The position numbers and the translations under genes are program-made. Positions 16,314 to 26,998 of a DNA stretch of 64,000 nucleotides are shown here, piece after piece. Numbering within the stretch: the first letter of the stretch is position 1; every line of letters begins with the position of its first letter. This stretch comes from CAIWHR01 sp963726775 (GTDB lineage Bacteria; Pseudomonadota; Gammaproteobacteria; Burkholderiales; Casimicrobiaceae): positions 1 to 64,000 of the forward strand of contig CAVSDL010000015.1 of the NCBI GenBank assembly GCA_963726775.1. The letters are read 5' to 3'. A model generated the notes under the pieces. That model searched no databases and was not told the DNA's origin. It saw only the letters and a list, made by a program, of their open reading frames with translations.

Positions 16314-17159
16314 ATGCTGGGTCGAATCGTTTTTTGTCTGTGGGTCGCTTCCGTCATGGCGACGACCGCCTCCGCCCAGGGCACCGAACTGGTCTTCTCG
16401 GTTACGGAGGGCGTCACCTACCAGGCCACGCCCAAGGAGATTCGCGACAAGTTCGCCCCGATCGCCGATGTCATCGCCAAGGCCACCGGCCGGCGCGTCA
16501 GGATGATATTGGTGCCGGCCTACGACGACGTGCGCGTCGGCCTCGCGAAGCAGGAATTCGACATCGCGTACATCCACCCGGCGCATGTTTCGATGGCCGA
16601 GATCAAGGCCGGCCGCTACAGGTCGGTCGCGTGGACCAGCGGGTTCACCGAATATACGGTGTCGCTGATGATGAACGCGCGCGAACCGCTGAAGTCGCTG
16701 GACGACATGAAGGGCCGCACGCTCGTCACGCCCGATCCCGATTCGATCACGTCGTGGATGGTGCGCGCGATGTTTCGCGTCGAGAATCTGACGTCGACGT
16801 CGTCGAGAGATCCAACGCCGACCACCGTGCGGGTCATCACGACCCGCTACCAGGACGCCGTGCCGTTTTATCTCGAGTACGGCTTCGCGCAGATCGGCGC
16901 CACCGCCGCGAACGCGGTGGTCAAGGCGTGGACGGAAAAAGGGGGCAAGGTCCTCGCCAAATCGCGACCGGTTCCGATCAAGCAGTTCATCGTATCGACC
17001 CGCATGTCCGTTGTCGAGCAGGAGCGGATTCGCGATGCGCTGATCGGCCTTCGCGATTCCAAGGCGGGACACGACGCCCTGGAGATCGTGGGTTACAAGG
17101 GCTTCGTCGCCCCGAATCCGGAATACGAAAACGCGACCATCGCCTGGCTCGGACTGTAG
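16314..17159 (+). CDS. PhnD-like periplasmic substrate-binding protein
   Basis: The start at 16314 (AAAGGACGAG upstream) gives 281 residues with a signal peptide (IVFCLWVASVMATTASAQ). The mature part matches the phosphate/phosphonate-binding PhnD family: FAPIADVIAKATGRRVRM, QEFDIAYIHPAHVSMAEIKAG, LKSLDDMKGRTLVTPDPDS and FAQIGATAANAVVKAW. No permease or ATPase gene is adjacent, so it is an orphan receptor. The ligand could be a phosphonate, phosphite or an unrelated oxyanion. It has its own promoter at 16187-16215. Confidence 0.8.
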   Translation: MLGRIVFCLWVASVMATTASAQGTELVFSVTEGVTYQATPKEIRDKFAPIADVIAKATGRRVRMILVPAYDDVRVGLAKQEFDIAYIHPAHVSMAEIKAGRYRSVAWTSGFTEYTVSLMMNAREPLKSLDDMKGRTLVTPDPDSITSWMVRAMFRVENLTSTSSRDPTPTTVRVITTRYQDAVPFYLEYGFAQIGATAANAVVKAWTEKGGKVLAKSRPVPIKQFIVSTRMSVVEQERIRDALIGLRDSKAGHDALEIVGYKGFVAPNPEYENATIAWLGL

Positions 17160-17247
17160 CCGCGACGACGCTCCATTCACGGCCGGCGGGCGGAGGGATG
17201 CGCGCTTTGGCGACCGGGCGTGGCCCCGCGCTTGGGCTGCCTCCCGG

Positions 17248-17673
17248 CTATTCCAGCGTGTCTTCGCGCTGCGCGAGATTCGCGCGAAGCTCGTACAGGT
17301 CGTCGTCGAGCGCGTCGCGCACCGAAACCATCCCGAGCGGCCTGTCGTACTCGACGACCGGCATGTGCCGGAATCCCCCCTCGTTCATGATCCGCAACGC
17401 ATGCAGGAACGGCTCGTCCGGGTGGATCGTCTGGGGCTGCGCCGTCATGACGTCGGCAAGCCTGGTTACGACAGGATCGCGGCCCGCCGCGAGCACGCGA
17501 AACAGCGCGTCGCGCTCGGTGAAGATGCCGATGAGCCGTGAGCCATCCACCACCAGCAAGGCCCCGACGTTTTGCTGCTTCATCAGCTGCGCCGCCTCGA
17601 CGACCGTCGCGGTCTTGGCTGCGGTGATCGGAGTTTGCTCCGCGACCATGGAGCGTAACGATCGAATCGACAT
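17248..17673 (-). CDS. Tandem CBS domain protein
   Basis: The 141 residues from the ATG at 17673 (GGAGATCCC upstream) hold two CBS domains in tandem: TATVVEAAQLMKQQNVGALLVVDG...LIGIFTERDAL and IHPDEPFLHALRIMNEGGFRHMPVVEYDRPLGMVSVRDAL. Paired CBS domains bind adenine nucleotides and act as energy sensors or regulators of enzymes and channels. There is no effector domain, and the neighbours do not reveal a partner. A second small CBS protein lies at 60363-60824. Confidence 0.9.
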   Translation of the reverse strand: MSIRSLRSMVAEQTPITAAKTATVVEAAQLMKQQNVGALLVVDGSRLIGIFTERDALFRVLAAGRDPVVTRLADVMTAQPQTIHPDEPFLHALRIMNEGGFRHMPVVEYDRPLGMVSVRDALDDDLYELRANLAQREDTLE

Positions 17674-17955
17674 CGGGATCTCCGCGTGATGGCAGCAACG
17701 CCGCAATTAGCGCCCGCGGTGCCGCGAAAGTCAAGGCCCCGTCCGCGCTCCGGCCCCGCCACGGCGCAGGCGCCGCGCGCACCATGTCTCGCGCCGTCGG
17801 CGACGGGCGCTTCGCGATGCTGCCGAAAACTCCCGTTGACGAAATCGCGGGCGCCGTCATATGGTAAATATCCCGCGCATCCGGCACGGCGTGCGCACGC
17901 CGCGTTGCGCGACGAACACCGCATGCCATCCATTGCCAAACGGGGGAGTCCAGTC

Positions 17956-18771
17956 ATGTTTTCCGTCTCTCGGTTTTCGAGTCTCGCAGCCGCCGGTCTG
18001 TTCGCTTTCGCATTCGTGACGGGGCACGACGCGGCGTGGGCCGCGAAGGTCACCGAATGCACGAAGATCGGCGTCTGCTATTGCGTCAATGACGAACTCA
18101 AGCCGGCCATCGCGTCCCGGGTCGAGCGCTTTCGGCAACTCATCGCCGAGCAACGCAAGGCGGGCAAGGCCGTCGGCTACCTCAGCGTTCCCCTGACGTC
18201 CGCGGGTGGCGGCAATTACAACGTCAACCGGGAGGTCGCCGAAAGCGCCAAGACGGCCATCGAGAAGCGCTTCGGGGCGGAATTCATTTTCGTCCTCAAT
18301 CCGGCGACGCCCGACGCCGACCTGCCCAAGGGGAGCGGCGCGGAATACATGCTGATGTGGACGACCCTGCTCGAGGGCCTCGACGGATTCGGCGAGTTCG
18401 ATTTCGTGTATTTCGCCGGGCCGCAGGATTTCGCCCGGTATTTCGGATTCGACGGCGTCGCGGACATGGCGAAGCTCGAGCAATACTTCGACAAGCGGGT
18501 GAAGGCCGACGCCGATTTCGAAAAGGCGGTGCAAAACGGATTGGTCAAGGCCGCGTTCCGCCGCTACTATGCACTGCGCGCGTCGGCTTCGGTCAGCCGC
18601 GGGGCGCACGACGAGTGGAACATCTTTCGTCTGCTCAACGAACGGCGCCGCGCCGACGGCAAATTCGGAACCGGCAACCAGATTCCCATCCTGTTCGACG
18701 GACGCGGACTGGCGCCCGCCGACTCCGAGGCGGGAGTCTCCGAAGGCTATGTCGGGAAATGCGCGCCGTAA
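17956..18771 (+). CDS. Exported protein of unknown function
   Basis: A start at 17956 with GGGGGAG upstream gives 271 residues with a clear signal peptide (LAAAGLFAFAFVTGHDAAWA). Three Cys lie just after the cleavage site (ECTKIGVCYCVNDE) and one is near the C-terminus (GKCAP), suggesting disulfides in the periplasm. The middle has an alpha/beta pattern (AVGYLSVPLTSAGGGNYNVNREVAE, FGEFDFVYFAGPQDFARYFG). No family recognised. The similar small exported protein that follows may be in the same transcription unit. Confidence 0.75.
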   Translation: MFSVSRFSSLAAAGLFAFAFVTGHDAAWAAKVTECTKIGVCYCVNDELKPAIASRVERFRQLIAEQRKAGKAVGYLSVPLTSAGGGNYNVNREVAESAKTAIEKRFGAEFIFVLNPATPDADLPKGSGAEYMLMWTTLLEGLDGFGEFDFVYFAGPQDFARYFGFDGVADMAKLEQYFDKRVKADADFEKAVQNGLVKAAFRRYYALRASASVSRGAHDEWNIFRLLNERRRADGKFGTGNQIPILFDGRGLAPADSEAGVSEGYVGKCAP

Positions 18772-18880
18772 CGGCAGGCGCAACGCATCCCGCGGCACGG
18801 CAGTCGCCCGTGGCCGGAGCCTCCGGTTGTCAGCGAGCCGGTGCCGGCGCTGGATATTCCTCTTCACAAGGGAGACGACG

Positions 18881-19303
18881 ATGCGGCCATTGATCTGCGG
18901 TCTGTTGTCCGGATTTTTCGTGCTCGTCGTGTCGACGGGCACGGTACGGGCGATGACCTGCTTCGTTGTCTACGATCGCAACGACAACATCAGCTACCGA
19001 GGCACCCGTTCGCCGATCGATCTCAGCGACCGAGGCACTGCCGAACGCGACGCGATGCGCGGTCGCGGCGAGCACCTGCTCATTCTGGAATGGGCCCGCT
19101 GCCCGCCGATCGAATTCTTTACCGGCTCGGGCGGATCCATCGAGGTGCGCGTGGACGAGATCGTGGAGGGCATGCCGGTCCCCAGGACAGGCGGCGACGC
19201 TCCGGTGTCGGCACCCGCCGCGCAGGGAGCCCGAGGCCCGGCGTCAGCGTCGCGTGCGGGATCCGCGCCGCCTGCGGCCAAGCCGGCGCCGAGAGCCTAT
19301 TGA
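18881..19303 (+). CDS. Small exported protein with Pro/Ala-rich tail
   Basis: A start at 18881 (AAGGGAG upstream) gives 140 residues: a signal peptide (LICGLLSGFFVLVVSTGTVRA), a core of about 80 residues (MTCFVVYDRNDNISYRG, RGEHLLILEWARCPPIEFF) and a disordered Pro/Ala tail. The core with two Cys and an MTCFVVYDR opening recurs in unannotated betaproteobacterial proteins as far as I recall, but has no assigned function. It lies between an exported unknown and the ABC importer operon, all on the plus strand. Confidence 0.7.
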   Translation: MRPLICGLLSGFFVLVVSTGTVRAMTCFVVYDRNDNISYRGTRSPIDLSDRGTAERDAMRGRGEHLLILEWARCPPIEFFTGSGGSIEVRVDEIVEGMPVPRTGGDAPVSAPAAQGARGPASASRAGSAPPAAKPAPRAY

Positions 19304-19334
19304 CCCACGGGTTGCACGCTCCAGCGCCGCCCAT

Positions 19335-19364
19335 TTGACGCGCCCGGTGCGACTCGGGTACCGT
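19335..19364 (+). promoter_or_regulatory. Possible sigma-70 promoter of the ABC importer
   Basis: TTGACG (19335-19340) and TACCGT (19359-19364) with an 18-base spacer, about 75 bases before the receptor start at 19440. The -10 box is weak. No recognisable Fur box overlaps it. Confidence 0.35.
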
Positions 19365-19439
19365 CGGCGACGACGCACGCAGCGACCGCAGGCGGCCCCG
19401 CACCGGTTCGCCGAGAAAACATCCACGGGAGGATCCGCC

Positions 19440-20480
19440 ATGAAGCCCATTCCGCTGTTTCAGCACCGGGTCGTGCGCGCCATGGCGACGCTCCCGCTGC
19501 TTGTCCTGGCCTGTCTCAGCGCCTTGCCGGCTATTGCGGCCGACACCTTGAACGTCTATTCGATCTGGCCGGAGAACTGGGCGCGGCCGATGTTCGAGGA
19601 ATTCGAAAAGGCGACCGGCGTCAAGGTCAACTTCGTCCGCTTTTCATCCGGCGAGGCACTGGCGCGCGTCATCGCCGAAAAGAACAATCCGCGGGTCGAT
19701 GTGCTGTTCGGGGGCCCGGTGGAGACCTTCGCGGCGGGGATCGGCGAAGGCCTGTTCGAGCCGTACAAGCCGCCGTCATTCGGCCGCCTTCCTTCCCGTT
19801 TCCGGCATGCGGACGGCCAGTGGGTCGCGATCGCCGACGATCCGCTCGTGTTCATGACCAACGAAAAGTTCCTGAAGGAGAATGGCCTCAAGCCCCCGGC
19901 GTCGTGGAACGATCTCCTCGCGCCGGCGTACAAGAACATGCTGCAGATGGCCGACGCGCGAACCTCGGGCACGGCCGTCACGCGCATCTTTTCCATCCTC
20001 GAAGTCAACGGCCGCGACGAGAACAAGGCCTTCGACTACATGAAGAAGCTGCGACCCAACGTGCAGCTGTACACGAAGAGCGGGGGCGGCGGAACGCTTC
20101 CGGTCGGGTTGGCGCAGGCCGGTGGCGGCATCTTTTTCATCGTCGATGCGCTCGACACCAAGGCCAAGGGCTACGACGTGACGATCAGCTTCCCGGTCGA
20201 GGGCATAGGAACGGCTGCCGAGGGGATCGCCTTGATCAAGGGCGCGAAGAATCCGGAGCTCGGCAAGAAGCTCATCGACTGGGCCACGTCGCCCGCGATG
20301 CAGGGGCTGTTCGCCAGGTACAAGATCAATTTCGTGCCGGCGAATCCGGAGGTCGCATTGGAGCCCGGCCTTGCCGCGGTCCTGAAGGGCGCCAAGATCT
20401 TCCCCATCGATGCCGACTATGCCGGTGCCAATCGCAAGCGCATCGTCGATCGGTGGGTCGCCGAAGTGCTGAATCCTTAG
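19440..20480 (+). CDS. ABC transporter substrate-binding protein, iron(III)/AEP type
   Basis: A 346-residue protein with a signal peptide (ATLPLLVLACLSALPAIAAD) followed by a class II periplasmic binding fold: LNVYSIWPENWARPMFEEFEKATGVKVNFVRFSSGEALARVIAEKNNP in the order of FbpA/FutA proteins, then PPASWNDLLAPAYKNMLQMADA and a C-terminal DADYAGANRKRIVDRW. Ferric iron is the common ligand of this family, but the paired C-terminal tyrosines of FbpA are not evident. A phosphonate or another anion is also possible. It is the first gene of a five-gene unit with permease, ATPase, an exported unknown and deoC. Confidence 0.82.
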   Translation: MKPIPLFQHRVVRAMATLPLLVLACLSALPAIAADTLNVYSIWPENWARPMFEEFEKATGVKVNFVRFSSGEALARVIAEKNNPRVDVLFGGPVETFAAGIGEGLFEPYKPPSFGRLPSRFRHADGQWVAIADDPLVFMTNEKFLKENGLKPPASWNDLLAPAYKNMLQMADARTSGTAVTRIFSILEVNGRDENKAFDYMKKLRPNVQLYTKSGGGGTLPVGLAQAGGGIFFIVDALDTKAKGYDVTISFPVEGIGTAAEGIALIKGAKNPELGKKLIDWATSPAMQGLFARYKINFVPANPEVALEPGLAAVLKGAKIFPIDADYAGANRKRIVDRWVAEVLNP

Positions 20481-20534
20481 ACGCCCGTCGGACCGCGTTC
20501 GGCGCATGTCGTCTCGCGCATCACGGGGCGAGCG

Positions 20535-22210
20535 ATGCCCGTAACAAAGATCCGCAGGGACCCGGCGGTCGCCCTCGCGGTGATGTCCCTGTGGATATTG
20601 CTGGCGCTTTTCGTCGTCTATCCGCTGGCGATGCTGTTCGTGCGGATGCTTACCGACCACGGCGCCATCACGACGGCGGGAATCACGGCGATCCTGACCG
20701 ACCGGCATCAGGTCCGCGCGTTCTGGAACAGCCTGCTCCTGGCGCTTTCGGTCGGGATCGCGGGTACCGTTCTCGGCTTCCTGTTCGCGTTCACTTCCGC
20801 ACGCGGCCGCCTGCCGCGTGCGCTCCTGATGGCGATCGACGCGAGCGTGCTGCTGCCGCTGGTCTCGCCGCCGTTCACGACGGCGATCGCGATGATCTTT
20901 TCGTTCGGGCCGCGCGGCCTCATCACCTACGATCTCCTCGGACTCAAGGGCGTCACGGTCTACGGATTCACCAGCACGCTGTGCTCGGAGGCGATGACGT
21001 ATTTTCCGATCGCCTACCTGACGCTGCGGCCCATCCTCGCGGCCATCGATTCCAATATCGAAGGCATGGCGCTCTCCCTCGGCGCGTCGCGCTGGCGCGT
21101 ATTTCGCACCGTGACGCTGCTGCTCGCCGCTCCGGGCCTCGCCAACGCCTTCCTGCTGCTGTTCGCCGCGTCGCTTGCCGACTTCGCGACCCCGCTGATT
21201 CTCGCCGGCAATAATTTCCCGGTCCTGCCGACGCAGGCCTTCCTGCAGATCACGGGCCTCTTCGACCTGCGCGGGGGCGCCGCGCTGTCGTTCGCGCTGC
21301 TCGTCCCGGCGCTCGTCGTTTTCCTGCTGCAGCGGTACTGGGTCGCTCGCCGCTACTACGTGACCGTCACCGGCAAGGGCGCGGGGCAGGCGCCATTCGA
21401 CAGCGTCTCCCCGGGGGCGCGCGGCGTGCTCCTCGCCGCCTGCGCGCTCGTCGCCATCGTCATCGCCTATTTCTACGCCCTGCTGCTTTACGCGTCGGCC
21501 GTTGTGGCGCTCGGCGCCAATCATGCGTTCACGTTTCAGCACTACCGCGTGATTTTCACCGACGGCTGGAAGGCCATTCGCGATACGCTGATCATCGCCG
21601 GCCTCGCCATGCCGCTCGGCGGGCTCTACGGCGTCCTGCTCGGCTATCTGGTCACCAAGAAGGCCTTTGCGGGGCGGCGCACGATGGAGGTCGTCTCGAT
21701 GATCAACTACGCGCTGCCCGGAACGATCGTCGGCATCGCGTACCTGATCGCGTTCAACGATCCGCCGATCGAGCTGACGGGCACCGCGCTGATCATCGTC
21801 GCCTGCTACATCTTCCGGTACGGCCCTACCGGCATCCGGGCCACGGTGGCGCTGCTGCAGCAAATCGACAAGAGCCTCGAGGAGGCCTCGGAGGGGCTGG
21901 GCGCGGGCAGCACCACGACGTTTCGCCGGATCACGCTGCCGCTGATCATGCCCGCGTTCTTCGCGGGCCTGGGCGTCGTGTTCATCCGCTCGATGACCGC
22001 GATCAGCGCGACGATCTTCCTGGTTTCGATCAGCTGGACCCTCATCACGGTGAAAATTCTCGAAAACATCACCGAGCTGTCGCTGGGCCCGGCGGCGGCA
22101 TTCTCGGTGCTCGTCGTGGCGATCGTGTTCGTCGTGATTGCGATCATCGGCCGCGTGTTGCGCCTGTTCGGCACGCCCGGCGCCATGCCGGTGACAAGCC
22201 TGCTCGGAGG

Positions 22211-22214
<4 letters not shown>
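20535..22214 (+). CDS. ABC transporter permease, fused two-domain FbpB type
   Basis: A 559-residue inner-membrane protein with about twelve helices in two homologous halves. Each half contains an EAA loop that contacts the ATPase: EGMALSLGASRWRVFRTVTLLLAAPG in the first and EASEGLGAGSTTTFRRITLPLIMPA in the second. This fused arrangement is typical of ferric iron (FbpB/SfuB) and thiamine importers. It starts 54 bases after the receptor gene, and its stop overlaps the ATPase start by ATGA. Confidence 0.9.
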
Positions 22215-23313
<1,099 letters not shown>

Positions 23314-23317
<4 letters not shown>

Positions 23318-23826
23318 GCACGATGGGGGCAGCGTTGTCGGTGATCGCTTGCTGCGCAGGGGCGGCGTCCCTCGCGCTGCCCGTCGACGCCGCCGAGACG
23401 CCGCGCGAAGTGCACGGCAGTGCCGACACTTTTTCGGCACCGGGAGTCGCGCTTGCGTGGAGCGTGTTGCGCGGCGCGAACGAGGCCGCGACGGTCGTCG
23501 TCGTGCGCGTGGTCACCCATGCCGCAGCGTTCCCGGATGTCTCGATCACCGGGAGCGACCCCTTCACGCAGCGCCGGCAGCCGATGCCGCTCGCGACGCG
23601 GGGCTCCGGCGTCTTCGAGTGGCGCGTGCCGCGCGCGCACTTCGCCGATTATCCGCGCACGGAACTGCGTTTCCACGACGCCGCGCGAGCGCCGCCCAAC
23701 GGCGCGGTGCTGGTCGTGTTCTATCTCGGCGTGCCGGATACGACACCCGAGTTCCTGGACGAGACGAAGCTCGACGTCTACCTCCGCGCGCGTATTGCGG
23801 ACCTGTCCGGGGCCAAGGCGCCGTGA
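23314..23826 (+). CDS. Exported protein of unknown function in the importer operon
   Basis: A 170-residue protein with a signal-like N-terminus (ALSVIACCAGAASLALPVDAAE) and a beta-rich body (ALAWSVLRGANEAATVVVVRVVTH, VFEWRVPRAHFADYPRTELRFHD). It begins in an ATGA overlap with the ATPase gene, and its stop shares GTGA with the start of deoC. It is therefore translationally tied to the importer. No family recognised; an accessory periplasmic role is inferred from position only. Confidence 0.7.
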
Positions 23827-24486
23827 CCCGCGCGGAACTCGCCCGCCTGCTCGATCACTCGGTCCTGAAGCCCGAGGCGACCGCGAACGACATACGTGCC
23901 GGAGCCGAGGTCGTGCGCGCGTGGGCGATCGGCTTCTATTGCGTGCAGCCCTGCTGGGTCAGGGTGGCCGCGGGCGCGCTCGCCGCTGCGCCGTGCCCGC
24001 ATTGTCACCGTCGTCGGCTTTCCGCACGGCTGCGACCACGCCGAGGTCAAGGCGCGGGCTGCGGCCCTGGCAGTCGCCGAGGGCGCCGGTGAAATCGACA
24101 TGGTGTTGAACTTCGGCGCGCTGAAAAGCGGCTACGTCGCCGTCGTCGCGGAGGAGATCGAGGCGGTCGTCCACGCGGTCCCGGGCATCCCGATCAAGGT
24201 GATCCTCGAAACCGCGGCGTTGACCGATAGCGAGAAGCAGCTGGCGTGCCGCCTGGCATGCGAGGGCGGTGCCGCCTTTGTCAAGACTTCGACGGGATTC
24301 CATGCCGGCGGCGGGGCCACGGTCGCCGACGTGCGCCTGCTGCGCTCGGCCGTCGGTCCCGGCCGCGGAGTCAAGGCCTCGGGCGGCATCCGCAATCTCG
24401 CCGACGCGCGCGCGATGATCGACGCCGGCGCGAATCGCATCGGCACTTCGGCCAGCGCGGCGATTCTCGCGGCGATCGAGGAATGA
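23823..24486 (+). pseudogene. deoC: Deoxyribose-phosphate aldolase, frameshifted
   Basis: The GTG at 23823 overlaps the preceding stop. It opens a DeoC N-terminus (TRAELARLLDHSVLKPEAT, then FYCVQPCWVRVAAGALAA). The frame changes near 23984-23993, and the rest of the enzyme reads one frame over from RARIVTVVGFPHGCDHAEVK to 24486. The downstream half is intact, with the Schiff-base lysine in FVKTSTGFH and the second active-site lysine in GVKASGGIR. Loss of two bases or gain of one in the gctgcgccg run explains the break. The enzyme would cleave 2-deoxyribose-5-phosphate to glyceraldehyde-3-phosphate and acetaldehyde. Either a recent pseudogene or an assembly indel. Confidence 0.85.
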
Positions 24487-24596
24487 AATCGACGTCTTCA
24501 ATTCGATCACGCCGATACGGCAGTTGGATTCGGCAGTGTCGAGGTCTAAGATGCCGCGGATGCTGCCGCCGGCAGCGACCGAACCGGGAGGGGAAG

Positions 24597-25952
24597 ATGC
24601 GCAGACAACGTTGGGCGCGCGGCATGTGGGCTGGCATGCTGGGGATGGCGCTCGCTTCCGCAGCGTGGGCCGGAGGCGAGCTGCTGCTGGTCAGCGGCCG
24701 CTGGGACAACACCGTGCTGGTGATCGATCTCGGCAAGGCGATGGACCCTGCCAACGACGGCACCTCGAATGCAATCGTGAACCGCGTGCGGGTCACCCCC
24801 GACGTCGACGCCAAAGGCAGCGGCGTGGCCGACACGCCGGCAAGCGGCCAGCCGGTCAACGTAGTGCTCTCGCCCGATCGCCGCCGCGCGTACGTCGTCA
24901 ATCACTCGGGTTCCGTGACGCCGGCCGCGGCGCAAAAATTCCAGCACGGACATGCCGGCACCGTGACGGTGCTCGACATCGCCAAGACGCTCGATCCGGC
25001 GAACGCCGGCACGACCAGGGCCATCGAGGCGATCATTCCCATGGAGGGGTTCGGCCCTGTCGGCCTGGCGGTCACGGCCGATGGAAAGCATGCGCTGGTC
25101 TCGGCCTCCGAGGGGGACAACCTCGAGGACGGCGGCCGGACGATTTCGGTCATCGATCTCGCCTCGCGCAAGGTCGTGCAGAAAGTGACGCAAGCCTGGG
25201 GCAATCCCGGGTTTGCCTGCCCGCCGAACCCGATCCCGCACGACGGGCCGCATGTGTCCTTCGGCTGCTTCGCGGACGCCAACGGGGTGGTCATGAGCCC
25301 CAGGCGCGGCGGCCTCGCGTTCACCGCCAACGGCGGTACCGACGACGTTTCGGTGATCGACGTCGCACGCGCGCTCGCGGGCGAGCCGGGCGCGGAAATC
25401 GCCCGCATTCCGGTGGGGGTCGGGCCATGGGGAATCGCCGTGAGCCCGGACGGCGCGCTGGTCGCCGTCGCGAACCGCGAGAGCGCGCGGACCGGCGCCG
25501 AAGGCAACACGGTATCGTTCCTCGACGTGGAGAAAGCGGCGGCGGGCGCGAAGGACGCCGAGGTCGCGCGCGTCCTCGTCGGATCCAACAATCCCGCAGC
25601 GGCGACCCGACCTTTCAGCCTCGCGTTTACCCCCGACGGGGCCCAACTGATCGTCAGCAATTTCCGCAGCAACAACGTTTCCTTCATCGATGTGAAAAAA
25701 GCGCTCGCGGGAGACCTGGGCGCCGAGGCCGCGCGCCTCCGGCTGGAGACCCCGAGCGGCGGCCCGTCGCGGCCGCGGGGCATCGCCGTCACGCCGGACG
25801 GCCGCTATGCGGCGATCACCGGCGCCGCGCGCGGTACCCCGGGCTCCGGCGTGCTCTGGGTGATCGACGTGCCGGCGCGAAAGGTCGTCAGCCGCGTCAC
25901 CGGCGTCGGCAACGAGACCTACCTGCTGGCGCTGCTACCGGCCGGTCCCTGA
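24597..25952 (+). CDS. Exported YVTN-type beta-propeller protein
   Basis: A start at 24597 after GGGAGGGGAAG gives 451 residues with a signal peptide (GMLGMALASAAWAGGE). Repeats of the YVTN propeller follow: LLLVSGRWDNTVLVIDL, VNVVLSPDRRRAYVVNHSG, LAVTADGKHALVSA, TANGGTDDVSVIDV, WGIAVSPDGALVAVANRE, LAFTPDGAQLIVSNFRSNNVSFIDV and GIAVTPDGRYAAITG. Between blades sit recurring AKALDPA/KALAG-like linkers. Such proteins are periplasmic or surface binding scaffolds of mostly unknown ligand. It follows deoC by 110 bases on the same strand. Confidence 0.82.
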   Translation: MRRQRWARGMWAGMLGMALASAAWAGGELLLVSGRWDNTVLVIDLGKAMDPANDGTSNAIVNRVRVTPDVDAKGSGVADTPASGQPVNVVLSPDRRRAYVVNHSGSVTPAAAQKFQHGHAGTVTVLDIAKTLDPANAGTTRAIEAIIPMEGFGPVGLAVTADGKHALVSASEGDNLEDGGRTISVIDLASRKVVQKVTQAWGNPGFACPPNPIPHDGPHVSFGCFADANGVVMSPRRGGLAFTANGGTDDVSVIDVARALAGEPGAEIARIPVGVGPWGIAVSPDGALVAVANRESARTGAEGNTVSFLDVEKAAAGAKDAEVARVLVGSNNPAAATRPFSLAFTPDGAQLIVSNFRSNNVSFIDVKKALAGDLGAEAARLRLETPSGGPSRPRGIAVTPDGRYAAITGAARGTPGSGVLWVIDVPARKVVSRVTGVGNETYLLALLPAGP

Positions 25953-26017
25953 CGGCGCGGGCCGCGGACCCCCGCTCTGACCGCGGGCCGACGCCCCCTT
26001 CCCTTTTTCTGGCGCCG

Positions 26018-26026
26018 TGTTATGCT
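26018..26026 (+). promoter_or_regulatory. Extended -10 promoter element
   Basis: TGTTATGCT gives TG-N-TATGCT, an extended -10, 37 bases before the start at 26064. The core atgctattgtcata (26022-26035) recurs exactly at 9039-9052 before another gene. Confidence 0.45.
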
Positions 26027-26063
26027 ATTGTCATAGAAACCCTATGGCGAGACGGGGCAGCGC

Positions 26064-26696
26064 ATGAAGGTCCGGACCTTGGTAACCCATCGACGCTACT
26101 TTGGCGTCGACCCCCTGACACTCCGCGCCGCGGCGGACCGGGTCCTGGCACGCGTCGCCGGACTCCCCCCGGAGCGGGCGTACGTCAACGCACGCCACCT
26201 GAAGCAGGATTTCGGCGTCGACACCGTCGAGGGGCAGCTGATTGTCGGCGAACTGGTCGCCGACGGACTGCTGCGACCGCGCGCCGAACCCTCGGGTGAC
26301 TACGATTTGACCACGCGTTTCGCGGAATTCGCCGCCGCGCGCGTCGTCGATCCGCTGCCACGGGAGCGCGCCAGGCAAATCGTCGCGAAGGCATGTGCGC
26401 TCGCCGTGGAGATCAACTCCCAGTGGGCGCGAAACCCTTTCGAGATCGAAGCGGTCGCGCCCTTCGGTCGCTACATGAGCCGGACCGACAAGCTGGCGGA
26501 GCTATCCCTCGGCATTGTGATGCGCGCCCGCCCCGCGTCGCGGCGCGCGCGCTGGCGCATGGCGACCGAAGCCGAAGGTGCGCACGACATCCGGGCCGCA
26601 TTCCGCGACCTGAGTTCGTTCGTTCGCGTCAGGCTCGTCGGCAACGTACAGAAGCTGCCGCGACCGTTTGCGATCGCGTTCCAGGTAGACGAATAA
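26064..26696 (+). CDS. Possible winged-helix plus degenerate nucleotidyltransferase-like protein
   Basis: A 210-residue protein. The N-terminal 80 residues look like a winged-helix (YVNARHLKQDFGVDTVEGQLIVGELVADGLL). After a linker, IEAVAPFGRYMSRTDKLAELSLGIVMR has the outline of the minimal nucleotidyltransferase core (FGS...DLDL), but Gly-Ser is Gly-Arg and the paired acidic residues are missing. Activity is therefore doubtful. This reading is an inference from pattern only. It is flanked by the YVTN gene and a repeat-containing spacer, with a short leader from the -10 at 26018-26026. Confidence 0.6.
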   Translation: MKVRTLVTHRRYFGVDPLTLRAAADRVLARVAGLPPERAYVNARHLKQDFGVDTVEGQLIVGELVADGLLRPRAEPSGDYDLTTRFAEFAAARVVDPLPRERARQIVAKACALAVEINSQWARNPFEIEAVAPFGRYMSRTDKLAELSLGIVMRARPASRRARWRMATEAEGAHDIRAAFRDLSSFVRVRLVGNVQKLPRPFAIAFQVDE

Positions 26697-26998
26697 CCTG
26701 CGATTGCGCGTCACGGCAGGCAGCGCCGCGGCCCACACGTTCTTCACCCAAGGTCGCTTCGCCCCGGTCGCATCCCCGGCTCACGCCTCGGCTTCAATGT
26801 GCCGCAGAGCACTGCGTTGCCCTGCGCTTCGGCCTCAAGCGCCCTCGGCCTCCGTGACGGTCGGGGCATGTGCGCGTTACTCCGTCGGCCTCGCTGCGGC
26901 GATTCGCGACTGCTCCGATCCCCTGCGCGCTCCGCGCTCGGGGCCCCTCTTCGCCGCTCACGCCGCTACTCGCCCCGGTCGCATCCCCGCTCCCAGGC
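26697..26998. repeat. Spacer with a 20-bp direct repeat
   Basis: No gene supported. The sequence tcgccccggtcgcatccccg occurs at 26759-26778 and 26970-26989, followed in both cases by a ggctcacg motif. The stretch between is rich in ctcg/cgctc runs and reads like a dispersed noncoding repeat. It separates two convergent genes. Confidence 0.6.

Noticed and set aside
19440..19440. Fur box upstream of the iron-type importer
   Set aside because: No sequence close to the 19-bp Fur consensus was found in 19304-19439, so iron regulation is not claimed.
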